Shown: one piece after another, positions 26,394 to 37,100 of the stretch | How the letters are laid out: each line of letters opens with the position of its first letter | Position numbering within the stretch: position 1 is the first letter of the stretch | Assembly (NCBI GenBank): GCA_947175545.1 | Contig: CAMWNI010000003.1 | Span: forward strand, 86,535-150,534 | From: an uncultured Porphyromonadaceae bacterium | GTDB lineage: Bacteria > Bacteroidota > Bacteroidia > Bacteroidales > Muribaculaceae | Reading direction: 5' to 3' | Length of the DNA: 64,000 nt | Program-made: the position numbers and the translations under genes | The notes under the pieces: model-generated | Told to the model about the DNA's origin: nothing | The model's database searches: none | Seen by the model: only the letters and a program-made list of their open reading frames with translations

Positions 26394-27503
26394 ATGAAGA
26401 AACTGATATTAATGCTTATGCTTGCCGTGGCCTGTGTCGCGGCGGGAGAGGTGCCGCGGATTTCGCTGCTGACGGCGCTTCCGGGTGCAGAGATTTATGA
26501 GTTGGAAGGTCACACGAGTTTGCGGGTGCGCTCTGCGGAATCCGATATTGTGGTGAATTGGGGCGTTTTTGACTTTAATTCGCCCAACTTTGTCTATCGG
26601 TTTGTCAAGGGGGAGACTGATTATCTCTGTGCAGCATATCCGACGGAACTGTTTTTTGAAGATTATCGGCGACAGGGCAGGGCGGTTGTTGAACAGCCGC
26701 TGTTGCTTGATTCGGTTGAGACCGTGCGGCTGATTGGCTTGCTTGAAGAAAACCTGCGGCCAGAAAACCGGGTCTATCGTTACAACTATGTGAAAGATAA
26801 TTGCGCTACGCGTCCGCTCTTGATGATTGAACAGGCGGTTGGCAAGCAGTTGATTGCTTCCGAAGAGGACTGGACTTGTTTTCGCAATGAGATGAGGCGT
26901 TACCATCGCGATTATCCATGGTATCAATTCGGCATAGACATGGCCCTGGGGCGCGGAATTGATAAGAAAATCGGGAGCAGAGAGGCTGCTTTTGCGCCTG
27001 TCAGCCTGATGCAGTCCTTGGAACTGTCGCCGATGGTCGGCGAGTCAACAATTATCGGAAAACAGACCCTGAAACACAAAAAAACTCCGTGGGTGCTGAC
27101 TCCTTTAGCGATTGGCCTGTTGGTGCTTCTGCTGGCATGTGTTGTGAAGGGGCGAGTTGCGAAAGTATATGATACGCTGATGTTTACGGCTTATGGCCTG
27201 GCCGGCTGTGTGCTGTTCTTTCTGTTTGCAGTCTCGACTCATGAGGCAACCTCGCCCAACCTGCTTTTGCTCTGGCTGAATCCGCTCTGCCTGCTTGGCG
27301 CTGTGCTTCCGTGGATAAAATCGGCGAAAAGAGTGAAAGTTTGCTATTTTTTTCTTAACTTTGCGCTGATTATTTTGCTCGCGATACTCGCTCCGATGCT
27401 CGGACGCCAGATGAATCCGGCTTTTTGGATGTTTATGGCTGCCGATGGGGTCAGGAGTCTCGCGAACGCAAGGCATATATGTCTCAAAGAAAACCGCTCA
27501 TAA
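26394..27503 (+). CDS. DUF4105 (Lnb N-terminal-like) membrane protein
   Basis: 369 residues. Signal peptide (MKKLILMLMLAVACVAAG), then a periplasmic domain of about 210 residues with PGAEIYELEGHTSLRV and YRYNYVKDNCATRP, the His and Cys blocks of the DUF4105 family. Four hydrophobic helices follow at the C-terminus (about 225-365). The related Lnb enzyme transfers acyl chains on lipoproteins with a conserved Cys and His; whether this protein does the same is inference. Its end overlaps the start of the phosphatase-like gene by 25 bases. Confidence 0.85.
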   Translation: MKKLILMLMLAVACVAAGEVPRISLLTALPGAEIYELEGHTSLRVRSAESDIVVNWGVFDFNSPNFVYRFVKGETDYLCAAYPTELFFEDYRRQGRAVVEQPLLLDSVETVRLIGLLEENLRPENRVYRYNYVKDNCATRPLLMIEQAVGKQLIASEEDWTCFRNEMRRYHRDYPWYQFGIDMALGRGIDKKIGSREAAFAPVSLMQSLELSPMVGESTIIGKQTLKHKKTPWVLTPLAIGLLVLLLACVVKGRVAKVYDTLMFTAYGLAGCVLFFLFAVSTHEATSPNLLLLWLNPLCLLGAVLPWIKSAKRVKVCYFFLNFALIILLAILAPMLGRQMNPAFWMFMAADGVRSLANARHICLKENRS

Positions 27504-29101
27504 TCGGAGCGCCTGCGTTGGCGCTGATTGCGACGCTGCTGACCGCCTTCCCTGTGAAGGTGTCGGCGGCTGTTGACGCATCGTCTTCGCACTATAAGCG
27601 TCCGCAGCTCGTGTTGAGCATCATGGTTGACGGCTTGCGGAGCGATTATCTGGAACTGCTGTCGAATCATTTCGGGCCGGACGGGTTCAACCTGTTGCTT
27701 CGTGACGGAGTGACGCTTGAAGAAGTTGAATTTGGTCCGGGTGTTGATGCTGCCGGAGCTGTGGCTATGATTTACACCGGGGCCGCACCCTCAGTGAACG
27801 GTATCGCTTTGGCCGATGTCTATTCAACCGAGAGGAAAATTACCCAGCCGTCGCTGTTCGACTCTACTAAAATCGGCAATTACACAGACGAGACCCTTTC
27901 GCCTGCGGCGCTGAAGGTTTCGACCCTGAGCGATGAAATCAGAATTGACGGCGGGGGCGCCGCTTACTCGCATGCGATTGCGCCTGACGCCGCCCGGGCC
28001 ATCCTCATGGGCGGTCATGCCGGAAATTCAGCATTCTGGGTTAATTCGATTAATGGACAGTGGGCAACTACGACGCACTATCGCGACGTGCCGACAAGTG
28101 TTACGGCCCGCAACTTCACGCGCCCGTTGTCGTCCAGAATCGACACCGTGCTTTGGGCGCCGTCAATGGACGTGAGCCTCTATCCGGGTTTGCCGGCCCA
28201 TAAACGGCATTATCCATTCCGTCACACGTTCAGCGGGTCTGCACCTGAGAAGTATCGTCGGTTCAAGACAGCGGCGCCGGTCAATGTCGAGATAACGGAT
28301 CTTGCGCTGGATTATCTGAACGAAATGAAGTTGGGTAAGCGTGACGCAATGGATATGCTATCTGTTGCTTACACTCTTACACCATACTCCGGAAGTACTG
28401 ACACCGACGCCCGCCTCGAAACAATGGACGCATATCTGAAGCTTGACCGCCAGATTGCGCGTTTGCTGAAGGCAGCCGACGGCGAGACAACCGTCGTCAT
28501 TCTCGGCGGAACACCTGCGGACCCGGCAAAGGATCCTGACGATCCGCAATGGGGCCTGCCGGGCGGCGAATTTTCGGCTAAAAAGGCCATGTCGCTACTC
28601 AATATGTATCTGATTGCCAAATTAGGCAACGGAGAATGGGTGACGGCCTATAACAACGGCGCTTTTTATCTGAATCACCGGCTTATTGGCGAGAAACGGC
28701 TCGAGCCGGAAGAGGTTCGCACCGAAGCGGCCAAATTTCTTACCCGGATGAGTGGCGTTGCAGGCGCCTTCACGATTGATGACATACTGGAAGGACGCAC
28801 GTCGGAAGCCTTGCGCCGTAACACGGTTGTAGGCAATGCTGCCGATGTTTACGTGCAGGTGACTCCCGGATGGACGCTGACCGACGATACGACCCCGACT
28901 CCTGTCCGTCAGGTTGTGCGTTACGCACACTCGACTGCGCCGGTGGTCATTTATGCCCCTCAACTTCTCGAATCGGCAAGGATTTCGACTCCGGTCGATG
29001 CCAGACGGGTTGCTCCGACGGTTGCGCGCGTTTTGCGCATCCGGTCTCCGAACGCAGCCAGCGAACCCCCGATTAATTTGAAAATTAAGAACACAAAATA
29101 A
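27479..29101 (+). CDS. Alkaline phosphatase superfamily protein, probably inactive
   Basis: 540 residues from ATG 27479, which gives a signal peptide (cleavage near VSAA). The fold is recognisable from [18 protein letters not shown] (metal ligand Asp51 kept), [11 protein letters not shown], a [12 protein letters not shown] helix and a C-terminal [13 protein letters not shown]. The positions where active relatives of the PafA/NPP type place the nucleophile Thr and the other metal ligands appear changed: the segment before YTG has no Thr or Ser, the usual TDYxGH is TPYSG (about residue 301), the usual ADHG is GGTP (about 344), and the final TH is ST. It therefore looks like a pseudoenzyme. It lies 20 bases before secA. 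Confidence 0.75.
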   Translation: MSQRKPLIIGAPALALIATLLTAFPVKVSAAVDASSSHYKRPQLVLSIMVDGLRSDYLELLSNHFGPDGFNLLLRDGVTLEEVEFGPGVDAAGAVAMIYTGAAPSVNGIALADVYSTERKITQPSLFDSTKIGNYTDETLSPAALKVSTLSDEIRIDGGGAAYSHAIAPDAARAILMGGHAGNSAFWVNSINGQWATTTHYRDVPTSVTARNFTRPLSSRIDTVLWAPSMDVSLYPGLPAHKRHYPFRHTFSGSAPEKYRRFKTAAPVNVEITDLALDYLNEMKLGKRDAMDMLSVAYTLTPYSGSTDTDARLETMDAYLKLDRQIARLLKAADGETTVVILGGTPADPAKDPDDPQWGLPGGEFSAKKAMSLLNMYLIAKLGNGEWVTAYNNGAFYLNHRLIGEKRLEPEEVRTEAAKFLTRMSGVAGAFTIDDILEGRTSEALRRNTVVGNAADVYVQVTPGWTLTDDTTPTPVRQVVRYAHSTAPVVIYAPQLLESARISTPVDARRVAPTVARVLRIRSPNAASEPPINLKIKNTK

Positions 29102-29121
29102 AAAATATAAAATACAGATAT

Positions 29122-32100
29122 ATGTCGCTCAATTCATTTCTTAGTAAACTTTTCGGCAACAAATCGCAGCGCGACCTGCGTGAAATTCAGCCGATTGTAA
29201 ATAAAATTAACTCGCTTCGCCCTGAAATGGAGTCGAAGACTCCCGATCAGTTGCGAGCCAATATCGACAACGTGCGGGCCGACATCCGTTCGGTTGTCGG
29301 TCCTCATGAGAATGCAGTCAAGGAACTCCGCGCGAAAATCGAGACTCTTCCTTTTGATGAACGTCAGCCCCTGTGGGATAAAATTGACGAGCATGAAAAG
29401 CAGATTCTTGATTCAATCGAAGATAAACTGAACGAACATCTGCCCCTGGTTTTTGCAACCATGCGCGAAACTGCTGCCCGTTTTGCCAAGGGGCCGGTTG
29501 AGGTAACCGCAACCGCCCAGGACCGCGAATATGCCGCCCAGGGCCGCGAATTTGTGACCATCACTCCTGAAGGTAAAGCCATCTATCAGAACAAATGGCA
29601 TGCCGGCGGCAACGAAATGACCTGGGACATGGTCCACTATGATGTTCAGCTCATTGGCGGCATCGTGTTGCATCAGGGCAAGATTGCCGAGATGGCAACC
29701 GGTGAAGGTAAGACCCTTGTCGCGACCCTTCCGGTCTTCTTGCGCTCGCTCTCTGGTCGCGGCGTCCATGTCGTGACAGTCAATGACTATTTGTCGAAGC
29801 GAGACTCGGAATGGATGGGGCCGCTCTATATGTTCCACGGACAGACGGTTGATTGTATCGACAAGCATCAGCCCAACACCCCCGAGCGTCGGGCCGCCTA
29901 TAACTGTGACATAACCTTCGGCACGAACAACGAATTTGGCTTCGACTATCTTCGCGATAACATGGCTATGAGTCCTGACGATATGGTTCAGCGCAAGCAT
30001 TACTACGCTATCGTCGATGAGGTCGACTCCGTGTTGATTGACGACGCCCGCACCCCGCTGATTATCTCAGGTCCGGTTCCGCAGGGCGAAGACCAGTACT
30101 TCAACGAGTACAAAGGCAACGTTCAGAACGTTGTTGAAGCCCAGCGCAAGTTGCAAATCAAACTGATTGCCGAAGCAAAGGAAAAAATCAGTTCTGACGA
30201 CTCGGAAGTGCGTAAGGAGGGTGCCTTGGCACTCTACCGAGCCTATCTTGCCGGCCCGAAGTATCAGCCACTGATTAAACTGCTCAGCCAGGACGGCATG
30301 AAGACCCTGCTGCTCAAAACCGAGGGCTATTATCTTCAGGATAATGCGCGCGAGATGCCCGTAGCCGTTGAACCGTTATATTATAAGGTAGACGAAAAGA
30401 CGCGTCAGGTTGATTTGACGGACAAGGGATTCGACGTGCTGACCGGTAAGATTTCGGATCCGACGTTCTTCGTGCTTCCTGACATTGCCGCCCAGCTTTC
30501 CGAACTGGAAGCCCGCCCGGATTCGCCCGAAAAGGCTGAGGAGAAGGACCGTCTGCTCCAGGAGTATGCCGTAAAGGCTGAGCGCGTACATACCGTCAGC
30601 CAGCTGCTGAAGGCTTACACTTTATTTAATAAGGACGAAGAGTATGTCATAGACGACAACAAAATCAAGATTGTTGACGAGCAGACCGGCCGTATTATGG
30701 AAGGTCGCCGTTATTCTGACGGCCTTCATCAAGCGATTGAGGCCAAGGAGGGCGTTAAGGTAGAGGCCGCAACCCAGACCTTTGCAACCATTACTTTGCA
30801 GAACTACTTCCGAATGTACCATAAACTTTCCGGCATGACCGGTACGGCCGAAACTGAGGCTGGAGAATTTTGGGACATTTATAAACTTGACGTGGTCAGC
30901 ATCCCGACTAACCGCCCGATTGCGCGTGTCGACATGAATGACCGTGTCTATAAGACCAAGAAGGCGAAGTATGCCGCCGTCATCAAGGAAATTGAGGAGC
31001 TGGTAGCCGCCGGTCGCCCCGTGCTTGTCGGCACAACTTCGGTTGACATTTCCGAGAATCTGTCGCGCCAGCTGGCAATGCGTCATATTCCACACAACGT
31101 CCTCAACGCCAAACTCCACCAGAAAGAGGCCGACATTGTTGCCCAGGCCGGTCGGCCCGGAACTGTCACCATTGCAACCAACATGGCAGGCCGCGGTACA
31201 GACATCAAGCTTCCCGAGGGCGTTAAGGATGCCGGTGGTCTTGCGATTATCGGCACCGAGCGCCATGAGTCGCGCCGCGTTGACCGCCAGCTGCGTGGTC
31301 GTGCCGGACGTCAGGGCGACCCGGGTTCATCCGTGTTCTTCGTCTCGTTCGAGGACCAGTTGATGCGCATGTTCGCATCCGATTCCGTCATGAAGACTCT
31401 TGACCGCCTCGGATTCAAGGAAGATGAGATGCTTGAAAGTTCAATGGTCAACAAATCAATCGAGAAAGCCCAAAAGCGAGTCGAAGAGAATAACTACGGC
31501 ATCCGTAAGCGTCTGCTGGAGTATGACGACGTCATGAACAAACAGCGTACCTACATTTACTCACGCCGTCAGCATGCGCTCAAGGGCGAACGCATCGGTA
31601 TTGATATTACGAATATGCTCTACGACGTTGTTGAAAACATCGTCAACGAACATGACGCAAACGTTACCGGAGACTACGAACACATGAACCATGAGCTGAT
31701 GACCCTGATGACCATCAGCGCACCCTTTACTGAGCAGGAGTATAAAAAAATGGGCAAGGAGGAGCTGATTGACGCGCTCCACTCCGCCGCAATCGAAACA
31801 ATGAACCGCAAGAGCGAGCGCATTGTCGAGGTTGCGATGCCTGTAATCACGGACCTGTATGAAAATCAGCATTACGAAGGCATTATCCAAGTGCCGATTA
31901 CGGACGGTAAGCGTCTGTTCCGTCTGATTGTGAATGTGAAGGAGAGCATGGATGCCGGATGTCGCAATATTGTGACCGAATGGCATAAACTCCTTATGCT
32001 TGCCTGCATTGACGAACTCTGGAAAGAACACTTGCGCGAACTTGACGACCTTCGCCAGAGCGTTCAGAATGCAAGTTATGAGCAGAAAGATCCTCTGGTA

Positions 32101-32502
32101 ATCTATAAGGTAGAGTCGTTCCATCTGTTTGAAGGCATGCTCAAGAAACTCAATGACAAGGCGACGGCAGCACTGATGCGCGGTCAGATTTACGTCCGTC
32201 AGGCACCGCCGGCACCGGCCCAGCAGCCGGCCCAGAGCGAACAGCCGAAGCCTGAACAGCCCAAGGCTCAACCGGAGGTCCAGCGTGCGCAGGCCGTCAA
32301 GACCGACTATTCGCGTTATAACGCGTCGAAGGCCGAAGCCTATGACGGAGCTGACGCGCAGCGCCAGGCTGCGTCGGCCCAGCAGGGTCAGCAGCCGGCC
32401 GCCCCTCAGCCCGTAAAGGCTGCCCCTCGAATTGGCCGCAATGACCCATGTCCTTGTGGTAGCGGCAAGAAGTATAAAGCGTGCCACGGACGCGGTCTGT
32501 GA
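29122..32502 (+). CDS. secA: Protein translocase ATPase SecA
   Basis: 1126 residues, long like other Bacteroidetes SecA. It drives preproteins through SecYEG. DEAD motor 1 carries [14 protein letters not shown] (Walker A) and [15 protein letters not shown]; motor 2 carries [15 protein letters not shown] and [15 protein letters not shown]. An insertion of roughly 150 residues between about 330 and 480 is typical of the phylum. After a Gln/Pro/Ala-rich linker the C-terminal zinc-binding tail [18 protein letters not shown] is intact. The stop overlaps the tamB start (GTGA), linking secretion and outer membrane assembly in one transcript. Confidence 0.98.
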   Translation: MSLNSFLSKLFGNKSQRDLREIQPIVNKINSLRPEMESKTPDQLRANIDNVRADIRSVVGPHENAVKELRAKIETLPFDERQPLWDKIDEHEKQILDSIEDKLNEHLPLVFATMRETAARFAKGPVEVTATAQDREYAAQGREFVTITPEGKAIYQNKWHAGGNEMTWDMVHYDVQLIGGIVLHQGKIAEMATGEGKTLVATLPVFLRSLSGRGVHVVTVNDYLSKRDSEWMGPLYMFHGQTVDCIDKHQPNTPERRAAYNCDITFGTNNEFGFDYLRDNMAMSPDDMVQRKHYYAIVDEVDSVLIDDARTPLIISGPVPQGEDQYFNEYKGNVQNVVEAQRKLQIKLIAEAKEKISSDDSEVRKEGALALYRAYLAGPKYQPLIKLLSQDGMKTLLLKTEGYYLQDNAREMPVAVEPLYYKVDEKTRQVDLTDKGFDVLTGKISDPTFFVLPDIAAQLSELEARPDSPEKAEEKDRLLQEYAVKAERVHTVSQLLKAYTLFNKDEEYVIDDNKIKIVDEQTGRIMEGRRYSDGLHQAIEAKEGVKVEAATQTFATITLQNYFRMYHKLSGMTGTAETEAGEFWDIYKLDVVSIPTNRPIARVDMNDRVYKTKKAKYAAVIKEIEELVAAGRPVLVGTTSVDISENLSRQLAMRHIPHNVLNAKLHQKEADIVAQAGRPGTVTIATNMAGRGTDIKLPEGVKDAGGLAIIGTERHESRRVDRQLRGRAGRQGDPGSSVFFVSFEDQLMRMFASDSVMKTLDRLGFKEDEMLESSMVNKSIEKAQKRVEENNYGIRKRLLEYDDVMNKQRTYIYSRRQHALKGERIGIDITNMLYDVVENIVNEHDANVTGDYEHMNHELMTLMTISAPFTEQEYKKMGKEELIDALHSAAIETMNRKSERIVEVAMPVITDLYENQHYEGIIQVPITDGKRLFRLIVNVKESMDAGCRNIVTEWHKLLMLACIDELWKEHLRELDDLRQSVQNASYEQKDPLVIYKVESFHLFEGMLKKLNDKATAALMRGQIYVRQAPPAPAQQPAQSEQPKPEQPKAQPEVQRAQAVKTDYSRYNASKAEAYDGADAQRQAASAQQGQQPAAPQPVKAAPRIGRNDPCPCGSGKKYKACHGRGL

Positions 32503-35500
32503 AGCGTACTTATAGAATAATTAGAACCATACTGGTGTCCCTGCTGTCGCTGACAGTGGGGATGCCGGTTTTAATTTATCTGTCGCTCTGGCTAAGCCCG
32601 ACCAGGGAGCGATTGCGTTCCGAAGCCGAACAGCAGCTTTCAGCGCTGATTGGAGCTGAAGTGACCATCCGCGACCTTAATATAGAACCCTTTACGCGGC
32701 TCAGGCTTGAGAGAGCAAGCGTATTGACCGCTCCGGGCGATACGGCTCTGACCCTGCGTGAGCTTGGAGCCGGCTTCAGCTTGCGAGATTTGCTTGTCAG
32801 ACGGCGGTTTGTCATAACCGACGTCGAATTGATGGAGCCGGAGTTGCGTCTCCGGCGCGATTCAGTGGGCGCTGCGCTGAATGTCGCACCTATCCTTGAG
32901 ATGCTGAAGGGCGACGGGACAAAGCCGCCGACGCGCTTTAATCTTGCCGTAAACACGGTTATTATCCGAGGCGGTACAGTCTGCTATGATGTTGATAAAT
33001 GCGAACATCAAGAAGAGGGAATGCTTGACCCCAATCATCTTAAGATTCTGGGGCTAAACGCTGATATCAATGCGCCGCGTATCAGTTCTGACAGCATCAG
33101 CGTCAGATTGCGTCGGCTTCAGTTCCATGAGCGAAGCGGAATTGTCCTGACTCGCCTGAGCGGCGACGTTGTATACACTCCAGAACGGCTGACCGTTGAC
33201 AATCTGACACTTCGCATGCCGCAGTCATGCCTTGAATTCAGCGATATAGATCTGGCTTTGACGGGAGAGCGAATGGGTTTCATTGACCTTAGACGGGGGT
33301 CAAGCATCAGTGCGGCGGATTTGGAGCCGGTTTTGCCGTTTAATGCTGCGCTTCTTGACGATCCCGTGATGCTTAGAGGCAGGATTGAACTGTTTCGCGA
33401 CTCGATTCAATTGAGCAGGCTTGACGTCAGGGTAGGCGACATGCTCTCCGTGAGCGGTCACGGCAACAAGCATGAGCAGATGATTTCACAGTTTGCGCTC
33501 GCTTCAACTTCGAGTGAGGTTGAACGCATTGCAAGTGCGTTTACGCGGCTGTCGCCGCAGGCTGCTGGTATCCTTTCTCGACTTGGTTCGTTTTCTGTCA
33601 GTGGCTCGGCTTCGCGCGTGGGAAATGAGATTGTGAAGTTAAATGCGACATTGGAGTCTGCTACCGTCGGCGATTTGGATGTCAATGGTGTGCTTCGCAA
33701 GCAACGTCTGTCAGGAAAAGCCCGCTCAGGCGGTATGGACCTTGATGTCTTGTTTCCTGGCAAGGAGTTGGGCTATGCGGCTTTTGAGACTGAATTCGAC
33801 CTCGGACGCCGCGCCGGACGTGCTGAAGCGTCAGTCGGTTCAGTTGAGTGGCGCGGCCATCGCTATAACAATATTTACGCCGATATCGAGTATTCAGGCC
33901 GGAGTTATCAGGCTGATGTTGAGGTTGCGGATTCAGTGCTTGCACTTACATTGTCGGCCAGTGCAGATCTGACGCCCGGAGAAATGGCTGCTTCCCTGGT
34001 GGTTGATGTCGAACGTTTGCGTCCGGACGTTATGCGTCTTTGGACAAAACATCCCGGCTTTGCATTTTCAGGAAATTTCCTTGCCGAATTTTCCGGTCCG
34101 GAATTCACCCGTCCCTCCGGCTTTCTTCGGGCTGATAATTTAAAGTTCGCTAACGCTGAAACCGGCGAGGAGTACGTTGAACGCCCTCTTAGACTTCAAT
34201 CTGATTTCGAGTCGTCGCTCAATCGGATTGAGTTGTGTTCTGGACCGCTTGATTTGGCCGTCAATGGCTTTATTGACATAAAAACGATACCTGCGGCAGC
34301 GAAAAAAATTGCGGCAGCGGCATTCCCGCAACTTTTTTTCTTCGATAACGCGCCTGAAAGTCCGGGTTCGACAAATGATTTCCGTCTGTCTGCGACGGTC
34401 CATGAGCAGTCGCCGCTGTTCGACCTGATATCTTTGCCGGTTCGTCCGCTGTTTGATGTCGATATCAATGGAGGAATGATTGAATCGGCCGACTCGGCAT
34501 GGCTTACCGTCAAAATGCCTTATCTGCAACAGGGAAAGAAACTTGTCCGCGACACGGAACTCAATGTGTTTGCCGGAGCGCGAGGTTTGGTGTCGGCTCA
34601 GACCGAGATGGACAATAAGCATGGTCGGCCGATGAACTTCCGCTTGCTTTCGGAATTTGAGGGCGGGACGGCGCATACCCGTATGGACTGGAATGTAGTT
34701 TCCGACCGCCGTTTTGACGGGGCCATAGGTATGGATATTAAGCCGCTGCCGTCGGGAGGAGACGTGTTGATACATGAGTCAGAGATGGTTTTCAATGATG
34801 CTGTCTGGACTGTCAAACCGGCTTACGCCGGGGTTCGCTCGGGGTCAGTTGTCGTTGGCAATCTTGTTGTGGAGGGTCCGGGTCAGCAGGCGGTTATTCG
34901 CGGAGTCGCATCAGCTGATTCCGTCGATGTACTTTCCGTCAGTCTTGATAACATTGACCTGGACTATCTGTTTGAAACCTTATCGCTTGGTCCCTCGATT
35001 ACGTTCGGCGGAACGGCAACGGGAACCGTGACCGGACGTTCGCTGCTTTCGCCTGAGGCTATTCTGCTGACCGATGACCTTTTTGTTCGCGATTTCAGTT
35101 ACAATCATTGCCGCTTCGGCAATGCTGAAATCCGCGCCGATTGGGATCCGGCGGACCGCGGTATAAACATCCATGCCGACGTTGACGGAGGTTCGGAGAG
35201 CAGTGCCGTTGTTGACGGTGTCATTTATCCCCTTAGTCAGCACCTTGATTTCCGGTTTGATGCCCATCGGCTTCCGGCCGGCTTTCTCAGACCGTTTATG
35301 GCGTCGTGGGCCGACGATGTCGGCGGTTTCGCTTCAGGCAAGGCCCGCCTTTTTGGCAGTTTCGCTCTTGTTGATCTTGAAGGAGACCTGAAGGCCGACG
35401 ATTTCTCGCTTAAGGTCGGTTACACCGGAGTTACTTACCATGCGACTGACTCCGTTCATATTCGTCCAGGCCGAATTGAACTGAATGGCATAACTGTCAG

Positions 35501-36863
35501 TGATTCGCGAGGCCATACAGCCCGCCTTGACGGCTATCTGAGCCATGACCATTTCATTGAGTCGGTTTTTGATTTCAGAGTGAGTGATGCGCGCTCGATT
35601 CAAGTGATTGACTTGCCGCCCGGCCCGGATGAAATCTGGTATGGTTCCGTATTCGGAAACGGATTGGTATCGATTACGGGGAGAACCGGAAAGGTTGCCA
35701 TCTCCGCAGACATGCAGACGGCTTCCGGATCCGATTTCACGTTTGCGCTTACCTCAGCCGAGCAGGCTGCAGAGTATGATTTTCTGACTTTCCGCTCGGC
35801 CGCCGGACTTTCGGCCGCCGATTCGCTCGAACTTGCGCTGAAAACCAGACTGAAGGCGAACCGCAGAATGGAGGAGGTCATGCGGCGCAAGGAGATGCTT
35901 GCTGATATGCCAGCCTCGTTCGACATAAAAATACGCATGGATGTGACTCCCGGTGCGCGGATCAATCTTTTGATGGACCCGGTTGCCGGCGACAAGATTA
36001 CGGCCTTCGGCTCAGGCCACCTGGATCTGAATTACGAGTCTGCCAACGACGATTTGCGGCTTTATGGCGACTATCTGATCAATCGGGGCGACTATAATTT
36101 CACCCTCCAGGACATTATTATCAAAAATTTCTCGATTCGTGAAGGTTCCGTCGTTGCGTTCCACGGCGATCCGCTCGACGCCTCACTGAATGTCTCGGCC
36201 GCCTATCAGCTTAACGCCAACCTGAGTGATCTTGACGATTCGTTCCTTCATGACAAGGAAGTGCAGCGTACCAATGTGCCTGTCCAGGCGGTTTTGAACC
36301 TCGGCGGCGACCTTCAGAACCCGGAAATATCCTTCGATCTGGATTTCCCGACCCTGACCCCGGACGTTAAGCGAAAGGTTAGGTCAATTGTCTCAACTGA
36401 TGAAATGATGAACCGACAGATAATCTATCTGCTTGCCCTCAACCGATTCTATACACCTGACTATATGGCCGGGGCAACCAAGGGCAATGAGCTTGCGTCA
36501 CTCGCCTCCGGCACGATTTCGTCGCAGTTGAGTAATATTCTTGGACAGCTGAGCGATAAATTCTCGGTGGCGCCCAGCGTTCGTTCCGATGCCGGCGACT
36601 TCTCTGACATAGAGGTGGACGTTGCATTGTCATCAACGCTACTCAACAACCGGCTGTTATTGAACGGAAACTTCGGCTATCGTGACAAAACGTTAAACAA
36701 TAATCAGTTTATTGGTGACTTTGATATTGAATATCTGCTCAATCGCACAGGAAACTGGCGCCTGAAGGCGTACAACCATTTCAACGACCGCAACTTATAC
36801 GTCAAAACCGCACTGACCACCCAAGGCCTCGGTATTGTCTTCAAACACGACTGGGGAAAGTAA
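32499..36863 (+). CDS. TamB-like translocation and assembly protein
   Basis: About 1454 residues from the GTG at 32499 (overlapping secA's stop as GTGA); a GTG at 32481 is the alternative. One N-terminal membrane anchor ([20 protein letters not shown]), then more than 1000 residues of repeating beta strands typical of the AsmA/TamB bridge proteins. The C-terminal DUF490 domain is clear: [59 protein letters not shown] and [15 protein letters not shown]. It should span the periplasm and help insert outer membrane proteins or carry lipids. Confidence 0.92.
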   Translation: MKRTYRIIRTILVSLLSLTVGMPVLIYLSLWLSPTRERLRSEAEQQLSALIGAEVTIRDLNIEPFTRLRLERASVLTAPGDTALTLRELGAGFSLRDLLVRRRFVITDVELMEPELRLRRDSVGAALNVAPILEMLKGDGTKPPTRFNLAVNTVIIRGGTVCYDVDKCEHQEEGMLDPNHLKILGLNADINAPRISSDSISVRLRRLQFHERSGIVLTRLSGDVVYTPERLTVDNLTLRMPQSCLEFSDIDLALTGERMGFIDLRRGSSISAADLEPVLPFNAALLDDPVMLRGRIELFRDSIQLSRLDVRVGDMLSVSGHGNKHEQMISQFALASTSSEVERIASAFTRLSPQAAGILSRLGSFSVSGSASRVGNEIVKLNATLESATVGDLDVNGVLRKQRLSGKARSGGMDLDVLFPGKELGYAAFETEFDLGRRAGRAEASVGSVEWRGHRYNNIYADIEYSGRSYQADVEVADSVLALTLSASADLTPGEMAASLVVDVERLRPDVMRLWTKHPGFAFSGNFLAEFSGPEFTRPSGFLRADNLKFANAETGEEYVERPLRLQSDFESSLNRIELCSGPLDLAVNGFIDIKTIPAAAKKIAAAAFPQLFFFDNAPESPGSTNDFRLSATVHEQSPLFDLISLPVRPLFDVDINGGMIESADSAWLTVKMPYLQQGKKLVRDTELNVFAGARGLVSAQTEMDNKHGRPMNFRLLSEFEGGTAHTRMDWNVVSDRRFDGAIGMDIKPLPSGGDVLIHESEMVFNDAVWTVKPAYAGVRSGSVVVGNLVVEGPGQQAVIRGVASADSVDVLSVSLDNIDLDYLFETLSLGPSITFGGTATGTVTGRSLLSPEAILLTDDLFVRDFSYNHCRFGNAEIRADWDPADRGINIHADVDGGSESSAVVDGVIYPLSQHLDFRFDAHRLPAGFLRPFMASWADDVGGFASGKARLFGSFALVDLEGDLKADDFSLKVGYTGVTYHATDSVHIRPGRIELNGITVSDSRGHTARLDGYLSHDHFIESVFDFRVSDARSIQVIDLPPGPDEIWYGSVFGNGLVSITGRTGKVAISADMQTASGSDFTFALTSAEQAAEYDFLTFRSAAGLSAADSLELALKTRLKANRRMEEVMRRKEMLADMPASFDIKIRMDVTPGARINLLMDPVAGDKITAFGSGHLDLNYESANDDLRLYGDYLINRGDYNFTLQDIIIKNFSIREGSVVAFHGDPLDASLNVSAAYQLNANLSDLDDSFLHDKEVQRTNVPVQAVLNLGGDLQNPEISFDLDFPTLTPDVKRKVRSIVSTDEMMNRQIIYLLALNRFYTPDYMAGATKGNELASLASGTISSQLSNILGQLSDKFSVAPSVRSDAGDFSDIEVDVALSSTLLNNRLLLNGNFGYRDKTLNNNQFIGDFDIEYLLNRTGNWRLKAYNHFNDRNLYVKTALTTQGLGIVFKHDWGK

Positions 36864-36886
36864 ATAACAGAATGCAGAAATTTATG

Positions 36887-37032
36887 CCGGACGCGAACAA
36901 TTTCGCGTCCGGTGTTGTTATAATGATGAAATGCATACAGACAAGACTTTTTTCATTGTGAAAGAAATGTGATAATGATTGGTTTATTATTGACGAGGAG
37001 TGACTGCGACAGCCACTCCCCGCTAATTTTTT
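36887..37032 (+). ncRNA. Structured intergenic RNA element, copy 3
   Basis: Plus strand: a perfect 11-bp 5' hairpin (36887-36912, CCGGACGCGAA arms), TTGTTATAATG box, the conserved TTTTTTCATTGTGAAAGAAA block, and a 3' hairpin (36997-37019) followed by T6 (37027-37032), which makes this copy look like a complete terminated RNA. The 5' stem differs in sequence from copies 1 and 2 yet stays paired, some support for structure. It lies between tamB and mgtE; mgtE has its own -7 box just after. Confidence 0.7.
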
Positions 37033-37039
37033 ATGGTAT

Positions 37040-37080
37040 AGTAATTTTTCATTTTTAATTTTTCATTTTTAATTTAATTA
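37040..37080. repeat. Short A/T tandem repeat before mgtE
   Basis: Repeats of ATTTTTCATTTTTA-like units fill this stretch directly before the mgtE promoter box. Low complexity; common in intergenic Bacteroidales DNA. Confidence 0.5.
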
Positions 37081-37083
37081 TCG

Positions 37084-37091
37084 TAACTTTG
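37084..37091 (+). promoter_or_regulatory. -7 box of mgtE
   Basis: TAACTTTG ten bases before the ATG at 37101; TTTC sits at the expected -33 position. Confidence 0.5.
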
Positions 37092-37100
37092 CGGGCGCTT

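Noticed and set aside
27479..29101. Annotating this gene as an active alkaline phosphatase or phosphodiesterase
   Set aside because: The nucleophile and most metal ligands of the superfamily are not found at their places.
29413..32487. Long minus-strand open frames opposite secA
   Set aside because: They mirror the codon bias of secA, have no start context or recognisable domain, and secA itself is certain.
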